A stretch of 64,000 nt of DNA from an uncultured bacterium (GTDB taxonomy: Bacteria > Bacillota > Clostridia > Lachnospirales > Lachnospiraceae): NCBI GenBank assembly GCA_947651225.1, contig CANSYK010000004.1, forward strand, positions 49,570 to 113,569, written 5' to 3'. A program made the translations under genes and the position numbers. The notes beneath the pieces are model-generated. The model saw nothing but the letters and a program-made list of their open reading frames with translations, was not told the origin of the DNA and made no database searches. This document shows, one piece after another, positions 52,938-61,242 of the stretch; position 1 is the first letter of the stretch, and each line of letters starts with the position of its first letter.

Positions 52938-55268
52938 ATGAAACAGAACCGTATCATCTTAAATTTTGTAATTATATTTATTATCATTTCTTTTATCATA
53001 AGCATTTTTGCTTCCAGCACTACTTCCTTTGCAACGTCTCCCTCTTTTGTCAAAAAATATAAGACAATTACTATAGGAAAAAATATTCAGTATCAGATAA
53101 AAAATTTAAAGAAAAATTATTTTGTTACTTATTCTGTATCAAATCCCTCACTTGCTTCTATTCACTCAAAAACGGGAAAACTCCTTACTAAAAAGGCTGG
53201 GACACTAACCATAAAAGCAACCATATACAATAAAAAACACAAAAAACTTTATCAAATAAAGGACACTATCACCATAATAAAGAAAAACAAATATCTGCCA
53301 AATGTATCATTCCAAATCAAAAAATCTATTAATCCCTGGAATTTTACATTAACTTTATCCTGCAATAGAATTCTTTTAAAAAATGAAATAAAAGATAGTA
53401 GTCTGACTATGTTACCAGAAAAGAAAATATCTCCTAAGTTAAGAGCTGACTTTTTAGAACTTTCTGCAGATGGAAAAGAAGTTACCTATCTTTTCCATAC
53501 CAGCAGCCAGAAAAAACTTTGTCCGGGTGATTTTTCCATGGATGGAAAATACATCATTCAATCTTCTCATTATAGTAAAAAACTTTCCATTACTTATCAG
53601 GAAAGACTTCCTAATAATACACTGGCAGGATTTGTGCTAAAACAGGACGGAAACCCTGTTAAAAATGCGATGCTCTCCTTAAAAACAGCTCATACTACTA
53701 TCCAAAGTAATACAGATTCTCATGGTTATTATCAAATTAAAAATGCTGCTAAGCCACTTTCATTAACAGTTTCCAAAGATGGTTTTCAAACTGTTACACT
53801 AAAAAACCCCCTCCTCTCTGCAAAGGGGGTTTCTTGTGAAAATATTACTTTACGTTCTAAAGAAGATACAAATCTTTCTTTAGAATTTTTTATAACAGAT
53901 ACAGAAAAGCATCCTATTCCTGATGCTTCTATTACTGTTGCTCTAAATGATACAGAACAATCAAAAAATACTTCTGTTTCTTTTGATTGTTTGTCCCAAA
54001 AAGATATTCTTTTCAAAAAAAATACGGATTCTTCAGGAACATTATTTCTCTCCAATTCTGATTTATCCAATTACTTTCCAGCTCCATGCTCTGATTTTGA
54101 AATTGGCCAAAAAACACACCTTTCTTATACGTCATCTTATAAGCCTTCTTCCAATCAAAGTACCTTGCTTTCTAATAATGAACTTCATGTAGACGATCAA
54201 TATTCTATTTACATTAGTACTCCTGAACACTATTCTACTTCTTACTATACACAAAAAATTTCTTTTTCTTTTGCCAGTCTTTCCACAAACCATGCCCGTT
54301 TTTATATTCAACTTTCCAAATGTCCAAACCTCTCTATCCAGTCTCTATCCCTATCCTGTGAAAGGGATATTTCTTCCTTTTCCTGTGATACAGTTTCTTT
54401 ACGCCTTTTTCATCCAGAAGACAAAAATCCTATTTACCAATATCAAATAGATTATCATTCTTTTCAGAAAAAAGAAAATGAATTTTTTCTCTCTTCTCTT
54501 CAACTTCCTGTATCTCTTTTTGATGGAAAATATTATATTCAAATGCAAATATTTTCTAAAGAAAAAGAGCTTCTTTTTGAAACTCCTATTTCTTCTGTTA
54601 CTATTCAAAATGCCTCATTGAAAACAGTAAAACTTACTTTAAAACCACTTCGTTTTGTGCGTATTTTAGTCTATGCAAACTTAGAAAATAATACACCAGA
54701 AATAACTTCTTTCCAATTATATCAAAAGTCAGATGATTTCTATTTTTTGATTGACACTTTTTCTACGGACTTTTTTACTTCTAAAGATAATACTGTTTTT
54801 ACAGCTAAATTACTGTTATCTCGCCTAATCGAAAATGAAACCTATCTTTTAGTTCCAGTGACGGATAATATTATGGCAAAAGAAGAACTGATATTCACTG
54901 CCACATCAGAAAATACCTTTTCAACAAAAAAAGAAGCTGCCTATTCTCTACTTCCACTAGCACAGATTTTCTGTGAACAAAAAGATAACATTTCAAATTC
55001 TTCAAAACAGACAGTCATTATGGATTATTCTGTTTTCCATGATATCACACCTGACTTTATTCGTTCCAGTGAATCCTATCCAAATTGTATTCTCGCCTTT
55101 TATCGTACTGATGGAACTTTATTAACTGCTACTCTGACAAATAAAATTACAAAAAACACCATTCCTTCTGATTTTTTTGATAATAAATCCTCCATCATTG
55201 ATATTTACACAAATAAAGAAGTTCTAATTACAAACCAGAGTTCCTACCTTTCCTCTGTTCAAAAATAA
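52938..55268 (+). CDS. Large exported protein with Ig-like and carboxypeptidase-regulatory-like domains
   Basis: From ATG 52938 (AAAGGAGG upstream) the protein has 776 residues. A signal peptide (FVIIFIIISFIISIFASS, then SFATS) is followed by a Big_2-like domain with VTYSVSNPSLASIHSKTGKL (about 40-110). A CarboxypepD_reg-like domain follows: LAGFVLKQDGNPVKNAMLSL, then TDSHGYYQIKN (about 222-285). The remaining ~480 residues are Ser/Thr-rich beta strands without a family I can name. No LPxTG or C-terminal anchor is visible. It is the last gene of the kinase operon and is strikingly AT-rich. It could be the ligand or surface partner of the LRR kinase, by context only. Confidence 0.75.
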   Translation: MKQNRIILNFVIIFIIISFIISIFASSTTSFATSPSFVKKYKTITIGKNIQYQIKNLKKNYFVTYSVSNPSLASIHSKTGKLLTKKAGTLTIKATIYNKKHKKLYQIKDTITIIKKNKYLPNVSFQIKKSINPWNFTLTLSCNRILLKNEIKDSSLTMLPEKKISPKLRADFLELSADGKEVTYLFHTSSQKKLCPGDFSMDGKYIIQSSHYSKKLSITYQERLPNNTLAGFVLKQDGNPVKNAMLSLKTAHTTIQSNTDSHGYYQIKNAAKPLSLTVSKDGFQTVTLKNPLLSAKGVSCENITLRSKEDTNLSLEFFITDTEKHPIPDASITVALNDTEQSKNTSVSFDCLSQKDILFKKNTDSSGTLFLSNSDLSNYFPAPCSDFEIGQKTHLSYTSSYKPSSNQSTLLSNNELHVDDQYSIYISTPEHYSTSYYTQKISFSFASLSTNHARFYIQLSKCPNLSIQSLSLSCERDISSFSCDTVSLRLFHPEDKNPIYQYQIDYHSFQKKENEFFLSSLQLPVSLFDGKYYIQMQIFSKEKELLFETPISSVTIQNASLKTVKLTLKPLRFVRILVYANLENNTPEITSFQLYQKSDDFYFLIDTFSTDFFTSKDNTVFTAKLLLSRLIENETYLLVPVTDNIMAKEELIFTATSENTFSTKKEAAYSLLPLAQIFCEQKDNISNSSKQTVIMDYSVFHDITPDFIRSSESYPNCILAFYRTDGTLLTATLTNKITKNTIPSDFFDNKSSIIDIYTNKEVLITNQSSYLSSVQK

Positions 55269-55348
55269 CTTTTTTAATAGCATTATTATAAAATTTCAGA
55301 TAATTTTACACCTTAGTAATACATATTACGCATTTATACTTTATAATA

Positions 55349-55525
55349 GAAATGAATAGTAACCAATAATGCTACTATTCACATATTGACCAAATTTGAG
55401 GATTTTTGGCATGTTTTATGCCAAAAGTACAAGTTTTGTGGCGCCATTTTGCATGAATTTTGCAAAATGTGTGCATACAGCGTTGAAAACGCTGCTGTTA
55501 CTGGTAACAGAGTGAACAATAACCG
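55349..55525. repeat. Inverted copy of the 150-bp repeat core
   Basis: 55372-55525 matches 14118-14266 in opposite orientation with few differences, including GGATTTTTGGCATGTTTTAT, GGCGCCATTTTGCATGAATT and AGCGTTGAAAACGCTGCTG. GAATAGTAACC precedes it at 55353. The rest of the 55269-55631 gap holds only a TATAAT-type sequence (ACTATAATAG, about 55585) before the glycosyltransferase gene. Confidence 0.82.
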
Positions 55526-55631
55526 AATAATAATATAATTTCCTTTTTTGTTATAAATTTGCTTTCCCTTGGTGATAATTCATACTATAATAGAAGTGTG
55601 TGGAAATATAATGATATGAATGGAGGATATT

Positions 55632-56648
55632 ATGAAACTACTTACTATAACAATACCATGTTATAATTCACAGGGATATATGCAACATGCAATAGAAAGT
55701 GCGTTATCTGCAGGAAAAAATGTTGAAATTTTAATTGTCGATGATGGTTCTTCTGATGGTACTCTATCCATTGCAAAAACTTATGAGGCAAAATATCCTG
55801 ACATAATCCGTGTCATTCACAAGGAAAATGGAGGACATGGTTCTGCTGTAAATACTGGAATTAAAAACGCAACAGGACTCTTTTTTAAGGTTCTTGACAG
55901 TGATGATTGGTTTGACGAATCCAGCCTGAAAAAAATTATGCATTTTATTAAATATATTGCTACAGAATCAATTCCTTTAGATTTGATTATTAGCAACTAT
56001 GTTTACGAAAAGCCAAGCATTAGAAAACGCAAAGTGGTAAACTATAAAAGTGCTATTCCATGCAACAAATTTTTCACATGGGATGATGTCAAACATTTCA
56101 AAATGACACAAAATCTTTTAATGCATTCTCTTATGTATCGGACACAATTATTAAAAGATTGTAAGCTTTCTCTGCCAGAACATACTTTCTATGTTGATAA
56201 TATTTTTGCCTATGTACCTCTTCCTTATGTCAAAAAATTATATTATCTCAATGTAGATTTATACCGGTACTATATTGGCAGAGAAGATCAGTCTGTCAAC
56301 GAAGCAGTTATGACAAGCCGAATTGATCAACAGATAAAAATAACAAAAATTATGATAAATTCCCATAATCTTTTGAATATTTCATCAAAGAAATTGCAGA
56401 GTTATATGCTACAATATCTTTCTATAATGATGATTGTTAGTTCTGCGCTACTTGTCAATGAAGGTTCGCCAGAAAATCTGAAAAAAAGAGATGATTTATG
56501 GCAATATTTAAAAACCGCTGATAAACAGGTCTATCATTTAATTGTACAACAAAAACTTGGATTTCTATTACGTTGGAAAACACCTCTTGGTAAGAAAATT
56601 ATAGTACAAGGATATCACCTATTTAATTTATTGTATGGATTTAATTAA
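55632..56648 (+). CDS. Family 2 glycosyltransferase
   Basis: The 338-residue protein is a GT-A fold GT2: LLTITIPCYNSQGYMQHAIE at the start, ILIVDDGSSDGT near residue 40, KENGGHGSAVNTGI, and the metal-binding DSDDWFD near 100. No membrane helices are obvious beyond amphipathic C-terminal stretches, so it probably acts at the inner face of the membrane. ATG 55632 has GGAGGATATT upstream. The alarmone synthetase gene follows after 42 nt. The substrate cannot be predicted. Confidence 0.9.
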   Translation: MKLLTITIPCYNSQGYMQHAIESALSAGKNVEILIVDDGSSDGTLSIAKTYEAKYPDIIRVIHKENGGHGSAVNTGIKNATGLFFKVLDSDDWFDESSLKKIMHFIKYIATESIPLDLIISNYVYEKPSIRKRKVVNYKSAIPCNKFFTWDDVKHFKMTQNLLMHSLMYRTQLLKDCKLSLPEHTFYVDNIFAYVPLPYVKKLYYLNVDLYRYYIGREDQSVNEAVMTSRIDQQIKITKIMINSHNLLNISSKKLQSYMLQYLSIMMIVSSALLVNEGSPENLKKRDDLWQYLKTADKQVYHLIVQQKLGFLLRWKTPLGKKIIVQGYHLFNLLYGFN

Positions 56649-56690
56649 AACTAAATGTAAGTTATATTGATATACTTTAGGAGGATTGTT

Positions 56691-57449
56691 ATGGGGGAAT
56701 TACTTTACTATAATGAAGAAGACGAGTGGAATCGAGCACTTTTACTATATGACTCTGTATTAAAAGAAGTATGCACCAAATTGGAAATATTAAATAATGA
56801 ATTTAAACTTGCCCACCAATATAATCCCATTGAGCATATTACTTCCCGCATTAAATCAGCTGAAAGTATTGCCCGGAAAATTCGTATAAAGAAAAAGGAA
56901 TTAACTGTAGAAAATATTGTAAGATATATCAATGATGTCGCTGGTGTCCGAATTATATGTTCCTTTTCTTCTGATATTTATCGGATTGCAAAAGCAATTG
57001 CACAACAAAATGATGTAACTGTTTTACAAGTAAAGGATTATATAGCAAATCCGAAGCCAAATGGCTATATGAGCTACCATATGATTATATCAATTCCAAT
57101 TTTTCTTTCAAATGATGTAATTGATACAAAAGTAGAAATTCAAATTCGCACCATCGCAATGGATTTCTGGGCAAGTCTGGAACATAAAATATATTACAAG
57201 TTTGAAGGACAGGCACCCGATGGAATAAGGGAAGAACTCAGGGAATGTGCTAAAATTATTTCTTACCTGGACCAAAAAATGCTTTCAATTAATGAATATG
57301 TTCAACACTACCATGATGATTTTAATGATACAGGTTCGACAATGTCTGCCGCAGATATTCGGCATATGGATTATACCAAAGAAAGGAATAATGCAAATCA
57401 TATCCCTGACAAAATTAAATCATTGTTTGGAAAAATTATGAATGAATAA
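56691..57449 (+). CDS. relQ: Small alarmone synthetase (RelQ/YjbM-type GTP pyrophosphokinase)
   Basis: The 252-residue protein is a single synthetase domain without hydrolase, TGS or ACT parts. It shows HITSRIKSAESIARKI, NDVAGVRIIC, KPNGYMSYHMII and VEIQIRTIAMDFWASLEHKI, the core of RelA/SpoT-type synthetases. It makes (p)ppGpp from ATP and GTP or GDP. ATG 56691 has AGGAGGATT upstream, and a terminator follows. The C-terminal ~35 residues extend beyond typical RelQ. RelP versus RelQ is not settled by motif alone. Confidence 0.9.
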   Translation: MGELLYYNEEDEWNRALLLYDSVLKEVCTKLEILNNEFKLAHQYNPIEHITSRIKSAESIARKIRIKKKELTVENIVRYINDVAGVRIICSFSSDIYRIAKAIAQQNDVTVLQVKDYIANPKPNGYMSYHMIISIPIFLSNDVIDTKVEIQIRTIAMDFWASLEHKIYYKFEGQAPDGIREELRECAKIISYLDQKMLSINEYVQHYHDDFNDTGSTMSAADIRHMDYTKERNNANHIPDKIKSLFGKIMNE

Positions 57450-57483
57450 ATTTCAAAGTTCTCAAACTAATCAGAATTTTGAA

Positions 57484-57508
57484 AGAACGCAAGACTGCGT
57501 TCTCTTTT
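57484..57508 (+). terminator. Terminator after the alarmone synthetase
   Basis: AGAACGCA-AGAC-TGCGTTCT forms an 8-bp stem followed by CTTTT. It lies between convergent genes. Confidence 0.85.
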
Positions 57509-57542
57509 ATCATGTTCTAAAATTTCCATTTTATAAGCATTT

Positions 57543-58424
57543 TTATCTTATAAATACATAAACAATAAATGCTACATAGACAGTTGCCATACCGCTTGCC
57601 GCAAGGCGACTGTCTATTTTTTGTACCAATTGCAAAACAATAGAAACTACTCCAAATATAATCAAGTCATATATTATATAACTGCTGATTGACAATGGAA
57701 AAAAACAGATAATTCCTCCTAACAAAAGAGTAATGGATATTACAGTTTCCTCCATGGCTTCTTCCAAATAGTTTAATTTCTGATTCTTTTCTTTGGACAT
57801 AAACATAGTCGAAATATTAATGCACCAAGATACCATTGTCAATCCAGTCAAATATTGTGATAATCCAAAAGCTGCTCCAATTTTAGAAACATTTTGAGAA
57901 ATCATATAAGTTCCCAGTAAAATTACTATCTCCAGACTTATAAAATAGAAAATATATTGTTTTTCTGGAATACGGATTTCCAAGCCATTTCGGATACAAA
58001 TAAAAAGATACAATATAAAAAGAAAAAGTAGTAATACACCATCTATTGGACTTAATATATTATTTTCTGCATTTCCTGTTAAAAGATAATCTGCCGATAA
58101 AAATAGTAACACTATCGCACAAAAAGCTAGATACTGTCCTCTTCCATCCATCCTATTTCTTTTTTTATCAAATAGCTGGCTTACTCCTCCAACAGCAAGC
58201 AATTGAAACAGACTGCTCCCAATCAGAGTTCCTAATAGAATATCAGAATTCCTATTCAAGAAAAAGAAAATACACAAATTACATAATGTAATTAGATAAA
58301 TAAAATTATTTTTCCTTTTTACTTTATCAAAATCTTCACTTTTCTTTTGAAATAGTGCCGTTATAAAAACCGGCGCTATTCCAATCAGAAAAATCCCTAA
58401 TATAAATAAAATCATTTTCTGCAT
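57543..58424 (-). CDS. Membrane protein resembling a degenerate Na+/Ca2+ exchanger (CaCA-like)
   Basis: The 293-residue protein has about nine or ten hydrophobic segments. Two internal regions resemble the alpha repeats of CaCA exchangers: LLGTLIGSSLFQLLAVGGVS near residue 65 and GAAFGLSQYLTGLTMVSWCI near 185. Canonical exchangers have acidic residues in these repeats (GSN.. and E..). Here the first repeat has no Glu and the second has SWCINIS in place of GTSLPE, so calcium transport is doubtful. Its ATG overlaps the end of the DUF4446 gene. Confidence 0.62.
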   Translation of the reverse strand: MQKMILFILGIFLIGIAPVFITALFQKKSEDFDKVKRKNNFIYLITLCNLCIFFFLNRNSDILLGTLIGSSLFQLLAVGGVSQLFDKKRNRMDGRGQYLAFCAIVLLFLSADYLLTGNAENNILSPIDGVLLLFLFILYLFICIRNGLEIRIPEKQYIFYFISLEIVILLGTYMISQNVSKIGAAFGLSQYLTGLTMVSWCINISTMFMSKEKNQKLNYLEEAMEETVISITLLLGGIICFFPLSISSYIIYDLIIFGVVSIVLQLVQKIDSRLAASGMATVYVAFIVYVFIR

Positions 58425-58951
58425 TATTGTTTATTTTCAGCAAGTCTTTTTAGACTTATATTCGCCTTTGCTTCCTCTAATGCTTGCTGCTCCTCTCCTG
58501 ACAAAACGATAAATACTTCGCCATTTACTACTTCCTTTACATAAGTATAACACCCCTCTTTGCTATGCATAGAATTTAAAATAAAACCATTATTTTCTGC
58601 TGTTAAAAGTACCAAAACAAAACTTAATTTTCCCCCCATTTCCTGGAATGCATCATATTTCACAAGACCAACTTTCTGGTAAGCCGTCACGAGCTGACTA
58701 TTAATTGCTTTAATATTTTCGTGAATTTCATTCACATTATCTTCTAATGTATCAATAGCAGCAAATTTGTCTAAAATAGCTTTCTCTAAATTTTTTCCAT
58801 CTTCCCCATCCATAAAAATTTTATATTTTTTTTGCATTTTCGAATTTTTTACCATTATCACTATCAGCATAATGAACAAAATCAATAACGCACCCACCAT
58901 GCCAAGAACAACGTATCCCATATCAATTCCATAATCTTCAAACAACCACAT
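58424..58951 (-). CDS. DUF4446 membrane-anchored protein
   Basis: The 175-residue protein has one membrane helix at residues 13-34, a coiled-coil segment (AIDTLEDNVNEIHENIKAIN), and the DUF4446 core KVGLVKYDAFQEMGGKLSFV followed by LLTAENNGFILNSMHSKEGC. This family commonly lies directly after parB in Clostridia. Its function is unknown, but the position suggests a link with chromosome organisation or cell-cycle proteins. It starts 33 nt after parB. Confidence 0.88.
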   Translation of the reverse strand: MWLFEDYGIDMGYVVLGMVGALLILFIMLIVIMVKNSKMQKKYKIFMDGEDGKNLEKAILDKFAAIDTLEDNVNEIHENIKAINSQLVTAYQKVGLVKYDAFQEMGGKLSFVLVLLTAENNGFILNSMHSKEGCYTYVKEVVNGEVFIVLSGEEQQALEEAKANISLKRLAENKQ

Positions 58952-58984
58952 TTCTTTTATCCTCCCTATATTTTTGATATTCTC

Positions 58985-59887
58985 TTACTGTAAATGTGAC
59001 ATCAAATCCATAATTCTTTCAAATTCTTCTGAAGAATAATACTCAATCTCAATTTTTCCTTTTTTTCCATCTTTATTCCTATTTATATTTACCTTTGTAC
59101 CCATAATTGATTTCAATTTTTCTGCATATTCTGAAAAAACAACTTCTAGTTGTTCATCTACTGCTGTCCCATTTTCTTTTTTTTCTAAATCACTCTTTAA
59201 TATTTTCTTTACCAATTTTTCTGTTTCTCTAACACTGAGTTTTTCATCAAACACTTTCATAGCAGTATTATATTGAAGTTCTAAATCTTCAATAGCAAGA
59301 AGAGTTCTGGCATGTCCACTCTTTATCTTATCTTCAATTACCATTTCACGAACTCTCTCATCCAATTTTAACAAACGAAGTGAATTAGTAATCGCCACTC
59401 TACTCTTTGAAACTCTTTCTGCAACTTCATCTTGTTTCAGATGATATTCTTCAATTAGTCTTTGAAAAGCCTCTGCTTCTTCAATTGGATTCAAATCTTC
59501 TCTCTGAATATTTTCAATTAGTGCAATTTCCATAATTTCCTGATTGGAATATTCTTTTACCACAACAGGAATTTCCTTCATTCCTGCAATCTTAGCAGCT
59601 CTCCATCTTCTTTCTCCTGCAATAATTCTATAGAAACCTTTTTCTCCTTGCTTAACAATTAATGGCTCAATTATACCATGTTGTTTAATGGAATCTGCCA
59701 ATTCCTGTAATGCATCTTCATTAAAATTCTTTCTTGGCTGTGAATGATTTGGCTCAATTTTATTAATATCAATCGTGTCAACTTCTTTTACTACTGTCAT
59801 TACATCTATTTTACTATTTTGTTCAGTCTCCTGCCTTTTAGGTATTAATGTATCAATTCCGGCTCCAAGCCCTCTTTTACCCGCCAT
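58985..59887 (-). CDS. parB: Chromosome partitioning protein ParB (Spo0J)
   Basis: The 300-residue protein has the CTPase/parS-binding regions IEPNHSQPRKNF (about 46), IIAGERRWRAAKIAGM (box II, about 88) and ALIENIQREDLNPIEEA (about 117). The helix-turn-helix is DEVAERVSKSRVAITNSLRL (about 150), and a C-terminal dimer domain follows. It binds the two parS sites just upstream of parA and loads SMC. It starts four bases after parA. Confidence 0.96.
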   Translation of the reverse strand: MAGKRGLGAGIDTLIPKRQETEQNSKIDVMTVVKEVDTIDINKIEPNHSQPRKNFNEDALQELADSIKQHGIIEPLIVKQGEKGFYRIIAGERRWRAAKIAGMKEIPVVVKEYSNQEIMEIALIENIQREDLNPIEEAEAFQRLIEEYHLKQDEVAERVSKSRVAITNSLRLLKLDERVREMVIEDKIKSGHARTLLAIEDLELQYNTAMKVFDEKLSVRETEKLVKKILKSDLEKKENGTAVDEQLEVVFSEYAEKLKSIMGTKVNINRNKDGKKGKIEIEYYSSEEFERIMDLMSHLQ

Positions 59888-59890
59888 ATA

Positions 59891-60655
59891 CTAATTTCCC
59901 CTTTCAATTACTTCATCTGCTAAACTGCGATACCCTTCTGCACCTGCTGACCTACTATCATAAAGATTAATTGGCTGTCCATAACTCGGTGCTTCCGCTA
60001 ACCTTATATTTCTTGGAATAATTGTTTTATAGATATTCTGATGAAGATTTTCTTTAACATTTTCTACTACTTGCAAAGAAAGACAAGTTCTTGCATCATA
60101 CATAGTAAATACTACCCCTTCAATCTCCAGCTTTTCATTCAATCGCTCCTTTACCAATTCTATTGTGTAAAGCAATTCACTTAATCCCTCCAATGCATAA
60201 TATTCACATTGAATCGGAACCAAAATTGTATCAGCCGTTGTCATAGCATTTACTGTCAAAGTATTTAAAGATGGAGGACAATCAATAATAATAAAATCAT
60301 AACTATCCTTGACTTTATCCACTTCTCGCTTCAAAATAAACTCTCTATTATCTGTACCAATTAACTCAATCTCTGCCCCAGCAAGACCTCGCTCTGATGG
60401 AATAACAGTCAATCCTTCACAGACAGAAGATTCCATTGCCTCCCAAATTGTAGTTTGCCCTAACAAAATTTCATAACTGGTATGTTCCACCTTTTCTTTA
60501 TCAATTCCAAGACCACTCGTAGCATTTCCCTGTGGGTCCATATCAATCACCAAAACTTTCTTTCCTTTTTCAGCAAGTGATGCCGATAAATTAATTGCAG
60601 TAGTTGTTTTTCCGACACCGCCCTTTTGATTCGATATTGCTATTACTCTACCCAT
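59891..60655 (-). CDS. parA: ParA-family ATPase (Soj)
   Basis: The 254-residue protein has the deviant Walker A KGGVGKTTTAINL, VIDMDPQGNATSGL, and IIDCPPSLNTLTVNA. It works with ParB in origin segregation and in control of DnaA. ATG 60655 (MGRVIAISN) is chosen because AAAGGATG lies at the right distance; the upstream ATG at 60664 touches that site. A parS site lies only about 18 nt upstream of the start, so ParB binding could affect parA expression. Confidence 0.96.
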   Translation of the reverse strand: MGRVIAISNQKGGVGKTTTAINLSASLAEKGKKVLVIDMDPQGNATSGLGIDKEKVEHTSYEILLGQTTIWEAMESSVCEGLTVIPSERGLAGAEIELIGTDNREFILKREVDKVKDSYDFIIIDCPPSLNTLTVNAMTTADTILVPIQCEYYALEGLSELLYTIELVKERLNEKLEIEGVVFTMYDARTCLSLQVVENVKENLHQNIYKTIIPRNIRLAEAPSYGQPINLYDSRSAGAEGYRSLADEVIERGN

Positions 60656-60672
60656 TCTATTCATCCTTTCAA

Positions 60673-60688
60673 TGTTTCACGTGAAACA
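60673..60688. other. parS site 1
   Basis: TGTTTCACGTGAAACA is a perfect 16-bp parS, the ParB-binding palindrome, immediately upstream of parA. Confidence 0.97.
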
Positions 60689-60761
60689 TTTATGTGTCTC
60701 ATTCCCAGAAACTATAAATAATCAACTTAACCTATTTTTTTGCCTGCTTGGCAAAGTTAAT

Positions 60762-61242
60762 GTTATTATTCACGGCTATTCTATAATTCATGGAATAATC
60801 ATCCGGCTATGCCGTCTGGTTGCAAAGCCAGCAGCTTTTGTTTTTCTTAATACTCTTTTATTATAGCATGAATTCATCAATATGATAATATGTTTCACGT
60901 GAAACATATTAAAATAATTATAAAAAATGTTACTATTTACGGCTGAATCCAGAAAACAATCAAACTCGTTGTGCTTGCACAAAAGAGGTTGACTATTTTC
61001 TGATTTCAGCGTGTAGGCTGTTCTAAATATCATAAGAAAAACAAAAACTGCTGTTTTGCAGCTCTAGACGGCATAGCCAGATGGCTTTTGCATGATGTCC
61101 AAAACAGCCGTGTATCAATGTCATTTACTTAAGCTTTTCCTGCCGAAATTTAGCTGTATAATTTCTTGAATTTTCAAGCCTTTTCCAGCATAAATCATTG
61201 ATCAGATTCCTTAAGCTAATGACATTGGCCATGAATAGTAAC
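60762..61242. repeat. Composite of palindromic repeats between parA and rsmG
   Basis: The gap holds at least two repeat units. The first begins GTTATTATTCACGGC (60762) and continues with ATCCGGCTATGCCGTCTGG. The second begins GTTACTATTTACGGC (60929) and ends CAGCCGTGTATC (61105-61116). A separate inverted pair, CAATGTCATTTACTTAAG (61116-61133) and CTTAAGCTAATGACATTG (61210-61227), follows. GGCCATGAATAGTAAC (61227-61242) closes the region and overlaps rsmG's stop codon by one base. No gene is supported here. Confidence 0.8.
60891..60906. other. parS site 2
   Basis: A second perfect TGTTTCACGTGAAACA lies 218 bp from the first, inside the repeat-rich gap. Confidence 0.97.

Noticed and set aside
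60788..61033. 81-codon minus-strand frame between parA and rsmG
   Set aside because: It spans a parS site and repeat units and has no ribosome binding site or family resemblance.
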